Source: an uncultured Vibrio sp. (lineage in GTDB: Bacteria; Pseudomonadota; Gammaproteobacteria; Enterobacterales; Vibrionaceae). From it: 64,000 bases of DNA. Position 1 is the first letter of the stretch, and each line of letters starts with the position of its first letter. The stretch spans positions 1 through 64,000 of the forward strand of contig CANNGN010000004.1 of assembly GCA_947504195.1 (NCBI GenBank). Reading direction: 5' to 3'. Shown here piece by piece: positions 28,562 through 39,564 of the stretch. The translations under genes and the position numbers were made by a program. A model generated the notes under the pieces. That model saw only the letters and a list, made by a program, of their open reading frames with translations. It did no database searches and was not told the DNA's origin.

Positions 28562-31500
28562 CTAAGCTAATTCAGCGTGTGGTTCAGTCGTCGCCGGCTT
28601 ACCCTGACCAAACCCACGCAAACCAACCACATGAACATGTTCATTGCCATTAAAGACTTTACGCACCAACTTATACGTCGTACCTTTTTCTGGACTAATA
28701 TTTTCTGGCGCTGCGATTAACAATTGCATATCTAATCGATCACACAATTCAAATAACGTCGCGATAGACTTAGTATCCAATCGTGCCGCTTCGTCCAAGA
28801 ACAATAAACGACATGGCAACAAGTCTTTGCTGCGCAGACGTCGTGATTCCTCTTCCCAACTCTGCACCACCATTAGCAATATTGATTGGCCGGTACCAAT
28901 GGCTTCACCGGTCGATAGTGCACCTGATTCAGCCTGTAACCAACCATCCGTCCCACGATTTACTTCAACGTTAAGCTCTAGATAATTTCGATAATCAAGT
29001 AACTCTTCACCCAATACCTGCGGAGAACGTTGCCCCATATCAATGTGCGGATTGACGCGTTGAAACAGTTTTGCCATCGCTTCGGAAAAGGTAAAGCGAT
29101 TAGTTTCAAACAGATCTTTATGGTTATTCTGTTGATCGGTTAAGCCTGTCAGCAAGGTCTCATGACTCTCACGTACTTTCACGTTCAAACGCACGCCTTT
29201 AACTTGACCAAAGTAAACATTTTGCAACCCTTGGTTGAGCATACGTATCCGATTTTGCTCACGCTGAATCGTCTTACGTATGATACTCGCGACCGAATCT
29301 GAGCTTATCGCCAAACGAGCTTCGCGATGGGTGAGTTCATCGGTAAGACGCGCTAGTTCCACTTCCATCTCTTCAATGGCTTCGACAGGATCATCGGTTT
29401 TAATAATATCCTGGCGAATTCTTTGACGTAGGTGATGGTACACCGCGATATAAAACATCACCTTACGTTCGGGATGATTGTTATCTTCAGACAGGCGTAA
29501 CGCATCTCGGAGCTCTTCATTATTCGCCACCGCTAGACGTAATGCTCCCAATGCTTTATCGGACATTGAGCGCAAATCATCGGTAGAAAGATAGGCGAGT
29601 TCTCTTCGATGCAAACGTCTTTCGACATCATTTTCTTTAGCTAAACGTAACACCTTACACCAGCCAGACTTGCCTTTTACTACCGCAGAGCGAATATCGA
29701 TGTACTCTTTGCGCATCCGTTTAACACGCTTAGCAGTACTGGTCATTTCTAATTCTGTTGATGTCGTGGTTTTTTCCAACTCACTTTTTCTAGAGCGAGA
29801 AACCTGTAGACGTTCATAAAGTTCCGACTTACGTGTCTCGGCTCGCTCCAACGCATTATCATCCGCTTGAATACCGGCTTCGCGCATTTCGAACTCAAAC
29901 TCTTGAACCGTTTCAAGTTTCGCCTGGTGAGAGCTTTTCAGTGATACCAGTACCTGATTCGACTCATTCCAACTGAGTTGTGCTTGTTTTGACTCTTCCC
30001 GAGCTTGGATTCTTTGAGCTTCAGCATGAGTCAATTTCGCTTTCAATTGCTCGCTCAATTCACCGCTTTTGGACACCATGTCTAACGAGTCTGAATAGCT
30101 AAAATAGTGACGTCGTTCTTGCACATCAGATAAAGCAAACAATTGCGACTTGATCAGTTTTAGTTTGGTGTCGGCTTGGTGATAGTTCTCTTCTAATTCA
30201 ACAAAGCGCTCTGGATCAGATTCCAGTACACCGACAATTGGCATTAGTTTTTCGAGTGCCGACCCGTGCTGATCGATAAATTGTTGGAACTCACGTAAAT
30301 GCTCAAGCTTTTCACTCACTTCATCAAAGCGGTCAAGAATTGAATCATCATCAAGTAAATGAATCGTCGACTGAACTTTATCAATCAGTGCTAATGCCTC
30401 TTTCGCGCGCATTGAACGTTGTTTGATTTCATTCTGCTGTTCATTCAGTTGAGCAAGACGACGCGTAACTTGAGCCAATTCTTGGCGAATATTATCCAAC
30501 GCAGCATCTGGATTAGGTTTAAATGCCACATCGATATGTTGTGCGACAAATTGATTGAACAACTGATATACGCGCTGCAATTTTTGCGCATCAAACGCAG
30601 ACTTGGCATACTCTTCAGCCGCTTGGTCGCGTTCCTCTCGTAAGGTCTCTAACCTTTGCTCACGAGCAGCTCGTCCGAATAAAGGTAATTCAGGATAACG
30701 AGAATAACGCAGTTGCTGCTGGTTTAATGAAACACAGACGGCACCTTCCAGTTCAGTAACACTAAAGCTACTGTCATCAAATGCGTCAGCATCGCCTTCA
30801 ATCAGATACAAATCGTCTGGACACTCATCAAGCTCTGCGAGTTTCTGCTCGATTCCATCAAGGTCGGTCAAGACAATCGCGTGACGAGCAGGACCATACA
30901 TCGCACTAAAATAAGGTGCATCATCTAAGCTGATGTCATCATAAATTTCTGACAACAACACACCACCTAATGTGTCGGCGATGGTTTTTAATCGACTGTC
31001 ACCGCCACCACCAGGCGCACCCAGTTGAGCAATATCTTTCTCGAGCTGGTCGCGACGTTCAGAGAAATGAATCTTATTCTTTGAGTGATGCTGCTCTTTT
31101 TCTAACACTTCTTGCATTGCCGACATCACAGCTTGGCTATCTTCGAGCGCATAACCACTTTGTTCACTAAGTTGAGTTAAGGCATCATTCGCCGCAAGCC
31201 ACTTAGGTGCAATCGCTTCCAAGTCGCTTACTTGAGAGCGGGCATTGTGTTCTTTTAAGCGCTCTTGTTCTGCTTCGTCACGAATCTTGTCGAGTTCAAA
31301 GTCAACGCTCTCTAACACTTCTTCATGACGTTCGCGTTCTTGCTCAAGCGCAAGTTCACCGTCGAGTTGCTGTGAGAATACGTTATGATACTGTCGTGTC
31401 ACGACTTTAACATCATCGATTTGTCGTACTTGTCGTTCGAGATCACGATGAAGAGAGGATAACTGTGCCTTACCTTCAATCGCTCGTTTCGCCACTTGCC

Positions 31501-33013
31501 ATTGCTCAATTTGTACTGCTGCTGCTTGGCGAGCATCTTCTCGAGAAATAGCCCCGACAACGTCTACAATCAATTGATAAGCCAATTCAAAACGTTGGCT
31601 TTCAGCGGCTGATATATCAATTTTGTGTTTCGCTGCCAGCACTTCTTGTGTGGTCGATTCTTGTAATAACGAAAGTTGTGCTATCTCTTCTCGTACCTGC
31701 TCCAAGGTTAAGTTTGGCTTCTCTAACAGTTGCTGAGCTTGTGCCAAGGCTTGTGTTGCTTGCTGGTATTGTAGAGCACGAGTTTGCTGTGTATCCAAAG
31801 CTTGTTGATAGTCTGCCAACTGGCTTTTTAAACTGTCAACTTCGTCGTCAATCACCATCTGCTGCTCTTCACCTATTTCTAAGCGGTCTCGAGCTTCATC
31901 AGCAATCATTAATTGCTCTTCTAAGCGTTCACTCAGCTCTTCTAGATCATCACGATAACGTTCGATTTTTTCTCGCTGACGTAGCGCGTTTTGAACCTGC
32001 TGTAGAAAGTCTGACGCTGACTGATAATCTTGCTCAAGCCCAGACTCGAGATCGACTAGGCTGGTTAATTCTTCATTGGCTTGTACAAGTAATTGATTTT
32101 GATCTATAAGCGATTTCTGAGCCAAAAATAGATCGTTCCGTATTGCCAGAACTTGGTCGACTTGCTTGCGTCGGTCGTTGGCGTGGCGCATGTAATCCGC
32201 TGCGACATAATTTGTCGATTCACTAATTAAGTGCTTAAACAAATCTCGATCAGACTGAGTCGTTTTTATCGCTTCAAGTGTCATACGGTTTTCACGTAAT
32301 GCAGCTTCCATATCTTGGAATGCTTTTTTGACACCGCCATTTTGAGGCAGCAAATAGTCACGTAGTGAACGCGTTATGGCACTTGAAATACCACCATATA
32401 ACGACGCTTCAATAAGACGATAGAACTTGCCACGATCGGAACTATTACGCATTTTTTTTGGTAATACGCCAAACTCGAACATTAAGCTGTGATAATCGAC
32501 AATGGAGTTCAGTGCTTTGAATTGCACGCCTTCCATTGCAAGCGCCGTGTCTTTCACTTCGTTTAAAGGTCTAACACGTGCTTGTTGGTCCGAGATGGTT
32601 TCGATTAGAACGTCTGTCGGTTTAATCGCACTCGGTAGCCCTTGTATAATAAATGGTTTGATATCGACTTTCTTATCACGTCCCGCTACTTGTTGAAGCT
32701 TAACCGCAAATAACACTCTCTGTTTGCGTGAGTTGACCACATCCAAAACAGAGTAGCAAACTCCAGCTTGTAATTTACCGTATAAGCCTTTATCACGAGA
32801 TGCTTGAGAGCTACCGGCTTCGGTTGTATTACGAAAGTGAAGTAAACTTTGATCAGGAATAAGCGCGGTAATGAATGCCGCCATTGTTGTCGATTTACCC
32901 GCTCCATTACCACCGGATAACGTTGTCACCAAATTATCTATATCAAAAGTACGAGCAAAAAAACCATTCCAGTTGATCATGGTTAGCGACTGATATTTAC
33001 CACGTTCAATCAT
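28562..33013 (-). CDS. mukB: Chromosome condensin subunit MukB
   Basis: A 1483-residue SMC-like ATPase of the usual MukB length. The N-terminal head has Walker [10 protein letters not shown] with K40. Long coiled coils (about 340-660 and 780-1110) flank a hinge (near 650-780). The C-terminal head has the signature-like [18 protein letters not shown] and Walker [12 protein letters not shown]. It compacts and segregates the chromosome with MukE and MukF and binds topoisomerase IV. The start overlaps the mukE stop by four bases. Confidence 0.98.
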   Translation of the reverse strand: MIERGKYQSLTMINWNGFFARTFDIDNLVTTLSGGNGAGKSTTMAAFITALIPDQSLLHFRNTTEAGSSQASRDKGLYGKLQAGVCYSVLDVVNSRKQRVLFAVKLQQVAGRDKKVDIKPFIIQGLPSAIKPTDVLIETISDQQARVRPLNEVKDTALAMEGVQFKALNSIVDYHSLMFEFGVLPKKMRNSSDRGKFYRLIEASLYGGISSAITRSLRDYLLPQNGGVKKAFQDMEAALRENRMTLEAIKTTQSDRDLFKHLISESTNYVAADYMRHANDRRKQVDQVLAIRNDLFLAQKSLIDQNQLLVQANEELTSLVDLESGLEQDYQSASDFLQQVQNALRQREKIERYRDDLEELSERLEEQLMIADEARDRLEIGEEQQMVIDDEVDSLKSQLADYQQALDTQQTRALQYQQATQALAQAQQLLEKPNLTLEQVREEIAQLSLLQESTTQEVLAAKHKIDISAAESQRFELAYQLIVDVVGAISREDARQAAAVQIEQWQVAKRAIEGKAQLSSLHRDLERQVRQIDDVKVVTRQYHNVFSQQLDGELALEQERERHEEVLESVDFELDKIRDEAEQERLKEHNARSQVSDLEAIAPKWLAANDALTQLSEQSGYALEDSQAVMSAMQEVLEKEQHHSKNKIHFSERRDQLEKDIAQLGAPGGGGDSRLKTIADTLGGVLLSEIYDDISLDDAPYFSAMYGPARHAIVLTDLDGIEQKLAELDECPDDLYLIEGDADAFDDSSFSVTELEGAVCVSLNQQQLRYSRYPELPLFGRAAREQRLETLREERDQAAEEYAKSAFDAQKLQRVYQLFNQFVAQHIDVAFKPNPDAALDNIRQELAQVTRRLAQLNEQQNEIKQRSMRAKEALALIDKVQSTIHLLDDDSILDRFDEVSEKLEHLREFQQFIDQHGSALEKLMPIVGVLESDPERFVELEENYHQADTKLKLIKSQLFALSDVQERRHYFSYSDSLDMVSKSGELSEQLKAKLTHAEAQRIQAREESKQAQLSWNESNQVLVSLKSSHQAKLETVQEFEFEMREAGIQADDNALERAETRKSELYERLQVSRSRKSELEKTTTSTELEMTSTAKRVKRMRKEYIDIRSAVVKGKSGWCKVLRLAKENDVERRLHRRELAYLSTDDLRSMSDKALGALRLAVANNEELRDALRLSEDNNHPERKVMFYIAVYHHLRQRIRQDIIKTDDPVEAIEEMEVELARLTDELTHREARLAISSDSVASIIRKTIQREQNRIRMLNQGLQNVYFGQVKGVRLNVKVRESHETLLTGLTDQQNNHKDLFETNRFTFSEAMAKLFQRVNPHIDMGQRSPQVLGEELLDYRNYLELNVEVNRGTDGWLQAESGALSTGEAIGTGQSILLMVVQSWEEESRRLRSKDLLPCRLLFLDEAARLDTKSIATLFELCDRLDMQLLIAAPENISPEKGTTYKLVRKVFNGNEHVHVVGLRGFGQGKPATTEPHAELA

Positions 33014-33750
33014 AGTTGTTCCTCTTCTTGTTCGCCTTCTTCACTATCTAATTCAAACTCTTGGTCTTTGGAACTATTCAGTGTTGTATCATTGGTTTTT
33101 TCGTCATTGTCAGGGTTCGGCACAATCGCTTCTCCATCGCGAATAAGGCGCATTTGTGCTTCACGTAAATCACCAACACGAACATCAGCCCCAAACCGGA
33201 ATACTGCTTCGCTGATAATAAATTTCTCACTTTCACCGAGTGTGGTTATCATTCCTAGGCGTTTAAGTCGGCGTAATGATGTTTTCACTTTATCAAACAA
33301 TTTCTCTCTATCGAGATCACTGCCAGCCGCACGGAGAGAGATCAACCGTAATAACTTTTTCTCATCGGAGAGCGCGAGTAACTCTTCAAACAATTCTTGT
33401 TGGGTAAAAATGCCTTCATGAGCTAGACGTTCCGGGCTCAGATATAAATAACACAACACCTTACCGACAAGCATATCGAGCTCGGAGAGAACACTTCGTG
33501 AAATCAAAGTCGTTGAACGAGGGCGAAGATAGAAGAAACCTTCCGCCGCTTTCACCAACTCGACATTATAGCGTTGGTAAAATGCTGCCAAATCATGTTC
33601 AAAATCGGAAAGAAATGCGTGATTGTCTAAGTCTTCATTTCCAATGTGACGTCCGGCTCGAAGCAAACTGTCTAATGCTGGAAATAGTGGATTAGAAATT
33701 GCTTTCGCCAGTTGTTCCGGCATATATTCGTTAGTATCTGTCGATAACAT
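33010..33750 (-). CDS. mukE: Condensin accessory protein MukE
   Basis: A 246-residue protein with two winged-helix domains. I chose ATG 33750, giving [20 protein letters not shown], because this matches the known MukE N-terminus; a start 33 codons further up would lie deep in muk[17 protein letters not shown] and [13 protein letters not shown] are conserved. The C-terminal ~35 residues are very acidic. It overlaps mukF by 20 bases and mukB by four, fitting coordinated production of the complex. Confidence 0.96.
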   Translation of the reverse strand: MLSTDTNEYMPEQLAKAISNPLFPALDSLLRAGRHIGNEDLDNHAFLSDFEHDLAAFYQRYNVELVKAAEGFFYLRPRSTTLISRSVLSELDMLVGKVLCYLYLSPERLAHEGIFTQQELFEELLALSDEKKLLRLISLRAAGSDLDREKLFDKVKTSLRRLKRLGMITTLGESEKFIISEAVFRFGADVRVGDLREAQMRLIRDGEAIVPNPDNDEKTNDTTLNSSKDQEFELDSEEGEQEEEQL

Positions 33751-35068
33751 TTGCTTGTACCTTTGCACCGTAATCGTTAATGGCTTGCCAATCAGGCTGT
33801 ATTGCGCGGTAATCTTGCTCTGAATAACCAAGTCGCACTGCTTGATCAATGACTATACGAGCTAAATCAAAATGTGAAGCGTATGGGTGCGTCGCTAAAT
33901 AATTTTTCAAAACACTGCCAAGATCGATTGGTCGACCTTCGTCTTTATGAGCCCCTAGTAAGACACCTACATGCTTGGCAATTTCTTGGTTAACTTCTTG
34001 GAACTCTTCATACTCTACTTCCATCGGCACAAGTCCTGTGACTTCTGCTTCTCTAAGTACTAAAGCTTCGTCTCGTAAATCGGTTAACCGTTCAGCATCG
34101 GCATAAGTTAAATACCAAGGAGTGTCAAAATATGTCTGAACTGAGTCGCGCAATCGCTGACTGAACGCTCGATTTTGGTCCATATCAATTGCGGTACGAA
34201 TAAACTTATGTACATGACGATCATAACCAATCCATAAATCAATCGCTTGCTGTCCCCAACTGGTGATGCGATCTAACTTCTGTTGCAATTGATATAACAC
34301 TTCATCAATAAATTGAAGATCAGATTCACCGTAAGTTAACTCTTGGATATCGAGTATCTGGGCTTGTAGCTCATCTCCTACCGCTTGCAACGTATCTTGT
34401 AATTCACGCAACGTCGTCGAGGTTTCCGTAAGTAGCTGTTCACAGTTGTTAATCGCTTCACGCCAATCTTTATTCAATAGATCTGCAATTTGGTCTTTCA
34501 CATCTTGTTGTTGGTCATCCATTGCACGTTGGTTGAGATCGATTTGATCAAATATCTCACCGACGGAATACTTTAAAATCGCAAAAACGGATTTATACCA
34601 ATGGCTTGTATCACCACCGTCTTCGGCTGCTTCTTTTGCACGAGCCATCTCGCTCGCAACCATAGAGAGTTGAATTGAAAGCTTCAACTTCGAAAATTCC
34701 CGATGACGAACATAATATTCGGTGATACCTAATGCCAAATGAGAAAGACGATAAATACTTGCGCCATCATTAATAGAGCTCGTAAATCGACGTAGCAGAC
34801 GTTGATTGACAAGATCATTAATCGCATTATTTGCACGGAAACTCGATGCTTCACCCGTTTCACTGAATGAATCGGTTGCGATAGCAAATACATCGTGCAA
34901 TTCAGCCTCACCTAACTCTTCATCAAACCGCTCATTGCTCAATACCGCAATAGAAATTAGAAAGGCGAGTCGTTCCGTCGATAGATCCAGCATAAAGTCA
35001 TGCTGTTTGATCCACCCGACCAATTCACTTAACGTCTGTGTATCGGAATCGTGATTCAAATCACTCAT
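33731..35068 (-). CDS. mukF: Condensin kleisin subunit MukF
   Basis: A 445-residue kleisin. It has an N-terminal winged-helix dimerisation domain (about 1-115), a helical middle that binds MukE (ANAINDL..., [16 protein letters not shown]), and a C-terminal winged-helix that contacts the MukB head. It is second after cmoM in cmoM-mukF-mukE-mukB, the same order as in enterics. Confidence 0.96.
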   Translation of the reverse strand: MSDLNHDSDTQTLSELVGWIKQHDFMLDLSTERLAFLISIAVLSNERFDEELGEAELHDVFAIATDSFSETGEASSFRANNAINDLVNQRLLRRFTSSINDGASIYRLSHLALGITEYYVRHREFSKLKLSIQLSMVASEMARAKEAAEDGGDTSHWYKSVFAILKYSVGEIFDQIDLNQRAMDDQQQDVKDQIADLLNKDWREAINNCEQLLTETSTTLRELQDTLQAVGDELQAQILDIQELTYGESDLQFIDEVLYQLQQKLDRITSWGQQAIDLWIGYDRHVHKFIRTAIDMDQNRAFSQRLRDSVQTYFDTPWYLTYADAERLTDLRDEALVLREAEVTGLVPMEVEYEEFQEVNQEIAKHVGVLLGAHKDEGRPIDLGSVLKNYLATHPYASHFDLARIVIDQAVRLGYSEQDYRAIQPDWQAINDYGAKVQANVIDRY

Positions 35069-35083
35069 CTTTTATCGTAACCC

Positions 35084-35863
35084 TTAATTTTTTCGCGCCC
35101 AGACATGAATGTAACGCCCCATTGAAAGATAAGGCTCTTCACGACATAAACGACGTTCTAGATTGAGTACATCTTCTGACGTGTACTCACCCATATGTTG
35201 TTGGTTTCCAATGTAATCACTGAAACACCGAATTCCACTTTTTCCCACAACCTGACAATCGCTGTCTTCAATCCAGCGGTAAACATCACTTGGAATGAGT
35301 CCTTTTTGTGGTTGTAATTTAAAACGTTTCTTAAATGGCATTCCATTCAACACGTGAGGAATATTGCCACAAACAACATTCTTGTAAACCAGGCCATGGT
35401 GGTTATAAAACATAATCGACACGACGCCACCAGGTTTTAAATGCTGCAATAGTTCTCTTAATACCGTTTGTGGATCTGCTAACCATTCCATTACGGCATG
35501 AAACAAAATCAGATCAACCGGAGTATCTAAATGTCGGCTTAGTCTCTGAATAGGAGAATGCACAAAGCGATACTGAGGAAGCAATTGGTTTTTTTCAATC
35601 TCCACTTTTGCTAATTCGAGCATTTCACAAGAGAGATCACATAATGTCACTAAATGATTGTTTTTTGCCAACTTTTGTGAAAGTTGTGCCAAACCACCAC
35701 CTGCGTCTAAAATATGCAGCGGCATTAATTTATCTGGAAATATTGATAAAATTCGTTCAATATCTTCCCAAACAATCTGCTGTCGTATGTCTCCTTTGTC
35801 AGAGCCATATATGTTTTTCGCAAATTTGTGTGCAATATCGTCGAAATTACGATCTTCTGTCAC
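35084..35863 (-). CDS. cmoM: tRNA 5-carboxymethoxyuridine methyltransferase CmoM (SmtA)
   Basis: A 259-residue SAM-dependent methyltransferase. It matches E. coli CmoM from the N-terminus (RNFDDIAHKFAKNIYGSDKGDIRQQIVW), through the SAM loop LDAGGGLAQLSQKLA (near 50), LILFHAVMEWLADPQTVL (near 116) and MFYNHHGLVYKNVVCGN, to the ending GRYIHVWARK. It methylates the carboxyl of cmo5U34 made by CmoA/CmoB. It lies 15 bases upstream of mukF. Confidence 0.95.
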   Translation of the reverse strand: MTEDRNFDDIAHKFAKNIYGSDKGDIRQQIVWEDIERILSIFPDKLMPLHILDAGGGLAQLSQKLAKNNHLVTLCDLSCEMLELAKVEIEKNQLLPQYRFVHSPIQRLSRHLDTPVDLILFHAVMEWLADPQTVLRELLQHLKPGGVVSIMFYNHHGLVYKNVVCGNIPHVLNGMPFKKRFKLQPQKGLIPSDVYRWIEDSDCQVVGKSGIRCFSDYIGNQQHMGEYTSEDVLNLERRLCREEPYLSMGRYIHVWARKN

Positions 35864-35978
35864 GGTAGCTTAAGGTATGATTGGAATACGTGCGGCTATT
35901 CTCGCATAGGGACGGTGATTATAAAGAGGAATCTGTTATTTTCATCCTATTTGCTGTTTTTTCGGACAACTGACTTTT

Positions 35979-36785
35979 ATGTTTGAATTAAAAAAGATAA
36001 TTGCTTCCTTGTTAATGCCTCTGCCCGCAATGCTGATCATTGGCTTTATTGGGCTAATGTTGATTATGTTCACAACCAAAAGGCGCACAGGTTGTTGGTT
36101 CGTCCTCTTCTCATTTACGATAATTTTTCTCGCCGCATTCCAACCCGTTTCTAGTCGTTTACTTCTTCCTCTTGAACGCCAATACTCCGCTTTCTTACCT
36201 ATAGAAGGGCATATTGATTATGTGATGGTGTTAGGCAGTGGTCACGTTGTAGACGATGATCTACCACCAACCTCAGAATTAAGTCGAGCGGGATTAATGA
36301 GGTTAACCGAAGGAATTCGTATCATGCGCATGTATCCAGGCTCAAAACTAATCTTATCTGGATACAATGCAGAAACGGAAGTCAGCCACGCAAGAATGCT
36401 CGCCAAAGTTGCGCTCGCATTGGGTGTGGTTAAGTCAGATATTGTGTTGCTAGAAGCTGCAAAAAATACACATGAAGAAGCATTCCAAGCCGCTCGCTTT
36501 ATTGAAGAAAAGAAGCTAGTTGTTGTTACTTCTGCAAGTCATATGCGTCGCGCTATTGTCGAGTTTCACAGTGCTCGAGTTTTCCCAATTCCGGCCCCAA
36601 CAAATTTTTTAGCCCAGCGAGACATAAAACAAGCGTGGGAAAAATACCTACCTAGAGCACGCTACTTGGAACAAACAGAACGTTATTGGTATGAAACGTT
36701 AGGCCTTCTTTGGCATTATGTAAACCAATGGATAGAAAGTGAAAAACAACCTCAAACCGAACAATCTGTAAGCTCATTTTCATAG
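35979..36785 (+). CDS. elyC: Envelope biogenesis factor ElyC (DUF218)
   Basis: A 268-residue inner-membrane protein with two N-terminal membrane helices (about 10-30 and 36-58) and a DUF218 domain (DYVMVLGSGHVVDD near 81; ESKT-like LLEAAKNTHEEAFQAARFI near 163; VVTSASHMRRA near 187). In E. coli, ElyC supports peptidoglycan and enterobacterial common antigen assembly and lies divergent from smtA-mukFEB, as here. The start lacks a strong ribosome site. Confidence 0.93.
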   Translation: MFELKKIIASLLMPLPAMLIIGFIGLMLIMFTTKRRTGCWFVLFSFTIIFLAAFQPVSSRLLLPLERQYSAFLPIEGHIDYVMVLGSGHVVDDDLPPTSELSRAGLMRLTEGIRIMRMYPGSKLILSGYNAETEVSHARMLAKVALALGVVKSDIVLLEAAKNTHEEAFQAARFIEEKKLVVVTSASHMRRAIVEFHSARVFPIPAPTNFLAQRDIKQAWEKYLPRARYLEQTERYWYETLGLLWHYVNQWIESEKQPQTEQSVSSFS

Positions 36786-36900
36786 CTCAACATAAATAAC
36801 ATTTTATTCATCTAATTGATTCAATTAATATAGGCCTAGATTCGTTATATTTAATGTAATTAATTCTTGGTCTTAGAGTTAAATTATCTCAGGAATAATA

Positions 36901-37905
36901 ATGTCAACAATTAAAGATGTAGCTCGATTAGCTGGCGTATCAACCACAACCGTTTCTCACGTAATCAATAAAACGCGTTTTGTTGCTGAAGCGACACAAG
37001 AGAAAGTGAATACGGCAGTTAAAGAGTTGAAATACTCACCAAGTGCCGTTGCTCGAAGCCTCAAATGTAACTCAACTCAAACAATTGGGATGCTAGTCAC
37101 TCAATCGACCAACCCATTTTTTTCTGAAGTTATCGATGGAGTCGAAAGTTACTGCTACCGTCAAGGCTATACATTAATCCTATGTAACACAGGTGGGATA
37201 TACGAAAAGCAACGCGACTACATTCGTATGTTGGCTGAAAAACGTGTCGATGGGTTCTTAGTCATGTGTTCTGACCTCACGGAAGAGCTCTTAGTGATGC
37301 TCGACAGCTACAGTGAGGTACCTAAAGTAATCATGGACTGGGGACCAGAGAGCTCACAATCAGATAAAATTATTGATAATTCGGAAGAAGGTGGATACTT
37401 AGCAACCCGTTATTTGATTAAACATGGTCATAGAGACATCGCATGTCTTAGTGGACACTTAAATAAAGCCGCCTGTAAAGAGCGTATTATAGGCTTTCGC
37501 CGCGCAATGAACGAAGCCAATCTTGCGATTAATGAAGACTGGATTCTAGAAGGCAACTTTGAATGTGACACCGCTGTTTTAGCCGCCGACAGCATTATTG
37601 CAATGGATACCAAACCCACCGCGGTTTTTTGTTTTAACGATACAATGGCATTAGGTCTAATGAGCCGATTACAGCAAAAAGGAATTCGAATACCCGAAGA
37701 CATTTCAGTAATTGGTTATGACAATATTGAAATTTCTGAATACTTTTCTCCACCGTTAACCACAATTCATCAGCCAAAACGTCGCGTCGGAAAAAATGCG
37801 TTTGAAATCTTACTCCAGCGTATAAAAAACAAGCAACATGAACGACGCGTTTTCGAAATGCATCCAGAAATTGTTGAACGCTTTTCAGTAAAGAAACTTG
37901 ACTAA
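36901..37905 (+). CDS. purR: Purine repressor PurR (LacI family)
   Basis: A 334-residue LacI-type repressor. The helix-turn-helix [21 protein letters not shown] (4-24) and hinge helix [10 protein letters not shown] (near 48-57) match E. coli PurR closely, followed by a periplasmic-binding-protein fold that binds hypoxanthine or guanine. [12 protein letters not shown] agrees with PurR rather than other LacI proteins. A PurR box stands upstream of purT in this window. No box is seen before purR itself. Confidence 0.94.
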   Translation: MSTIKDVARLAGVSTTTVSHVINKTRFVAEATQEKVNTAVKELKYSPSAVARSLKCNSTQTIGMLVTQSTNPFFSEVIDGVESYCYRQGYTLILCNTGGIYEKQRDYIRMLAEKRVDGFLVMCSDLTEELLVMLDSYSEVPKVIMDWGPESSQSDKIIDNSEEGGYLATRYLIKHGHRDIACLSGHLNKAACKERIIGFRRAMNEANLAINEDWILEGNFECDTAVLAADSIIAMDTKPTAVFCFNDTMALGLMSRLQQKGIRIPEDISVIGYDNIEISEYFSPPLTTIHQPKRRVGKNAFEILLQRIKNKQHERRVFEMHPEIVERFSVKKLD

Positions 37906-38085
37906 GTGTATTAAAGATAAGAAATAAATAATTTTCTCATCTCTTGATATTTATTCTTATATTCAATATTGCTCTATCCCATTCTATGAACTAAAATCAC
38001 ATTATTACTTGGTCAAACTATAATCAAAAAGCCTTGTAAAAGCTCAACACAATACTCAGAAGCTAGGAATATAGAAGATTGCGAT
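37906..38085 (+). promoter_or_regulatory. Upstream region of tfoY, no GEMM-I riboswitch seen
   Basis: This gap is A+T-rich. I could not find the paired segments and GNRA-loop/receptor features of a c-di-GMP-I (GEMM-I) riboswitch, which precedes the tfoY orthologue of Vibrio cholerae. A weak ribosome site (AGGAATA) lies about 20 bases before the tfoY start. Confidence 0.45.
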
Positions 38086-38676
38086 ATGGATAAACCAATA
38101 CTGAAAGATTCGATGCACCTTTTTGAGACTCTCGGCTCAATCACTTCTCGCTCCATGTTTGGTGGTTTTGGAATATTTGCTAACGGCGTTATGTTTGCTC
38201 TTGTTGTACAGAACAGACTCCATATTAGAGCAGATAAGTTAACACTAGACGATTTTAAATCTCGAGGGTATAAGCCATACTCTTATGCAAAACGCGGTTT
38301 CCCAGTCGTCACTAAATATTACGCCCTCGACGATAATTGTTGGAATAACCCTGAAGACGTATTTACACTCGGCAAAAATGCTTTTGACTTTGCCATCAGC
38401 GAAAAGCAGACTCAATTAACAAAAAAGCCACAACGGATAAAAGACCTACCCAATTTACGTCTGACCACAGAAAGGATGTTAAAAAAGGCTGGCATTAATT
38501 CTGTAGAAGACCTCATCACCGAAGGCGCATTAAATGCTTATAAAGCTATCAAAGAGTCGCATGCTAGCTCTTCTATATCTTTAGAGCTACTGTGGTCACT
38601 AGAAGGGGCGATAGAAGGCAAACATTGGTCAGTTATCCCTCAATCGCGTCGCGATGAACTGCTAAACAAACTATAG
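38086..38676 (+). CDS. tfoY: TfoX/Sxy-family regulator, probably TfoY
   Basis: A 196-residue protein. The N-terminal TfoX domain ([21 protein letters not shown], 22-42, then [17 protein letters not shown]) and C-terminal domain ([24 protein letters not shown], about 122-145; [18 protein letters not shown]) are both intact. The family includes TfoX, the competence regulator, and TfoY, which affects type VI secretion and motility in vibrios. Its place beside purR and near glgA-glgC matches, as I remember it, that of TfoY in V. cholerae, so I prefer TfoY. TfoX cannot be ruled out without alignment. Confidence 0.8.
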   Translation: MDKPILKDSMHLFETLGSITSRSMFGGFGIFANGVMFALVVQNRLHIRADKLTLDDFKSRGYKPYSYAKRGFPVVTKYYALDDNCWNNPEDVFTLGKNAFDFAISEKQTQLTKKPQRIKDLPNLRLTTERMLKKAGINSVEDLITEGALNAYKAIKESHASSSISLELLWSLEGAIEGKHWSVIPQSRRDELLNKL

Positions 38677-38684
38677 ACTTGAAA

Positions 38685-39494
38685 CTACGCACCATACTTT
38701 TGTTGGTGCTTTTTTATAAACCCTATTGAGTGCGTGTTGAAGAGCTCTGGTGATTCAACATTGCACACATGGCCGCAATTAGGTATCAAGCGTAATTCAC
38801 TTAACGAGTGCCCAGCAACCATCTCTCTCACGGGTTGAATAAACATATAATCTAACTCACCCATCACATATAGCGTAGGAATAGCGGCTTCTCTCTCACG
38901 AAAATAGCGCATTAAAGGATTCACTTCCGCTGTTAAGGTAAACCAACGTTTAAATTCTTTTTGACACAACTTTGTTGCTTCTCGTGCAAATAAGTTACGT
39001 GACTCTTTTTGAGCGACTTGAGGCATAATTATGTAGCCAAATAAACGATACAACCACATGTACGGAATGATATGTTTACTCGCATGGCCTATAGAGACTA
39101 ATATTTGTGAGCGCGTATCAAATCGAGTAATAGCACCACCTAATATCATAGTATTTACGCGGCTTTCAGCCAGTTCTGCAATTGTACGTACTATAATGGT
39201 TCCCAAAGACATACCTACAAAGTGCGCACGTTCAATATCCAAATGATCGAGTACTTTAATGACATCTTTACTTACAGATTTAAAAGTATACTTATCATGA
39301 AGCCAGTCTTTGAATAGTTGATTAGAGCGGCCATGGCCACGGAGATCTATCAGTAGTAAATTAAAGTGCTTTTTATATTCTTTGATCTGCTTAAACCAGA
39401 TCGACGAACTCCCACCCGCACCATGAATGAACACAACCCATTCTTCAGATGTGGAGTGAGGATAAACCTTATGAAAAAGAATATCGTTCGACAT
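38685..39494 (-). CDS. Alpha/beta hydrolase
   Basis: A 269-residue protein with the alpha/beta-hydrolase pattern: oxyanion-hole HGAGGSSSIWF (near 24), LLIDLRGHGRSNQ (near 46), nucleophile elbow GMSLGT (Ser near 95), catalytic Asp in MGELDY (near 211) and His in NCGHVCN (near 240). No signal peptide is seen. The substrate is unknown. It lies downstream of glgA, separated by that gene's terminator, and converges with tfoY. Confidence 0.85.
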   Translation of the reverse strand: MSNDILFHKVYPHSTSEEWVVFIHGAGGSSSIWFKQIKEYKKHFNLLLIDLRGHGRSNQLFKDWLHDKYTFKSVSKDVIKVLDHLDIERAHFVGMSLGTIIVRTIAELAESRVNTMILGGAITRFDTRSQILVSIGHASKHIIPYMWLYRLFGYIIMPQVAQKESRNLFAREATKLCQKEFKRWFTLTAEVNPLMRYFREREAAIPTLYVMGELDYMFIQPVREMVAGHSLSELRLIPNCGHVCNVESPELFNTHSIGFIKKHQQKYGA

Positions 39495-39535
39495 TTACTC
39501 AACTTTTCGCAATATATTTAATTAAACATTAACAC

Positions 39536-39560
39536 AAAAAAAGCGCCGAAGCGCTTTTTA
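39536..39560 (-). terminator. Terminator of glgCA
   Basis: AAGCGC/GCGCTT around CGAA, followed on the minus strand by T residues, begins nine bases beyond the glgA stop. A-runs on both sides make it potentially bidirectional. Confidence 0.85.
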
Positions 39561-39564
39561 TCTA

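Noticed and set aside
28644..32696. Multiple plus-strand ORFs across mukB
   Set aside because: All are antisense to a full-length, intact MukB frame and lack ribosome sites.
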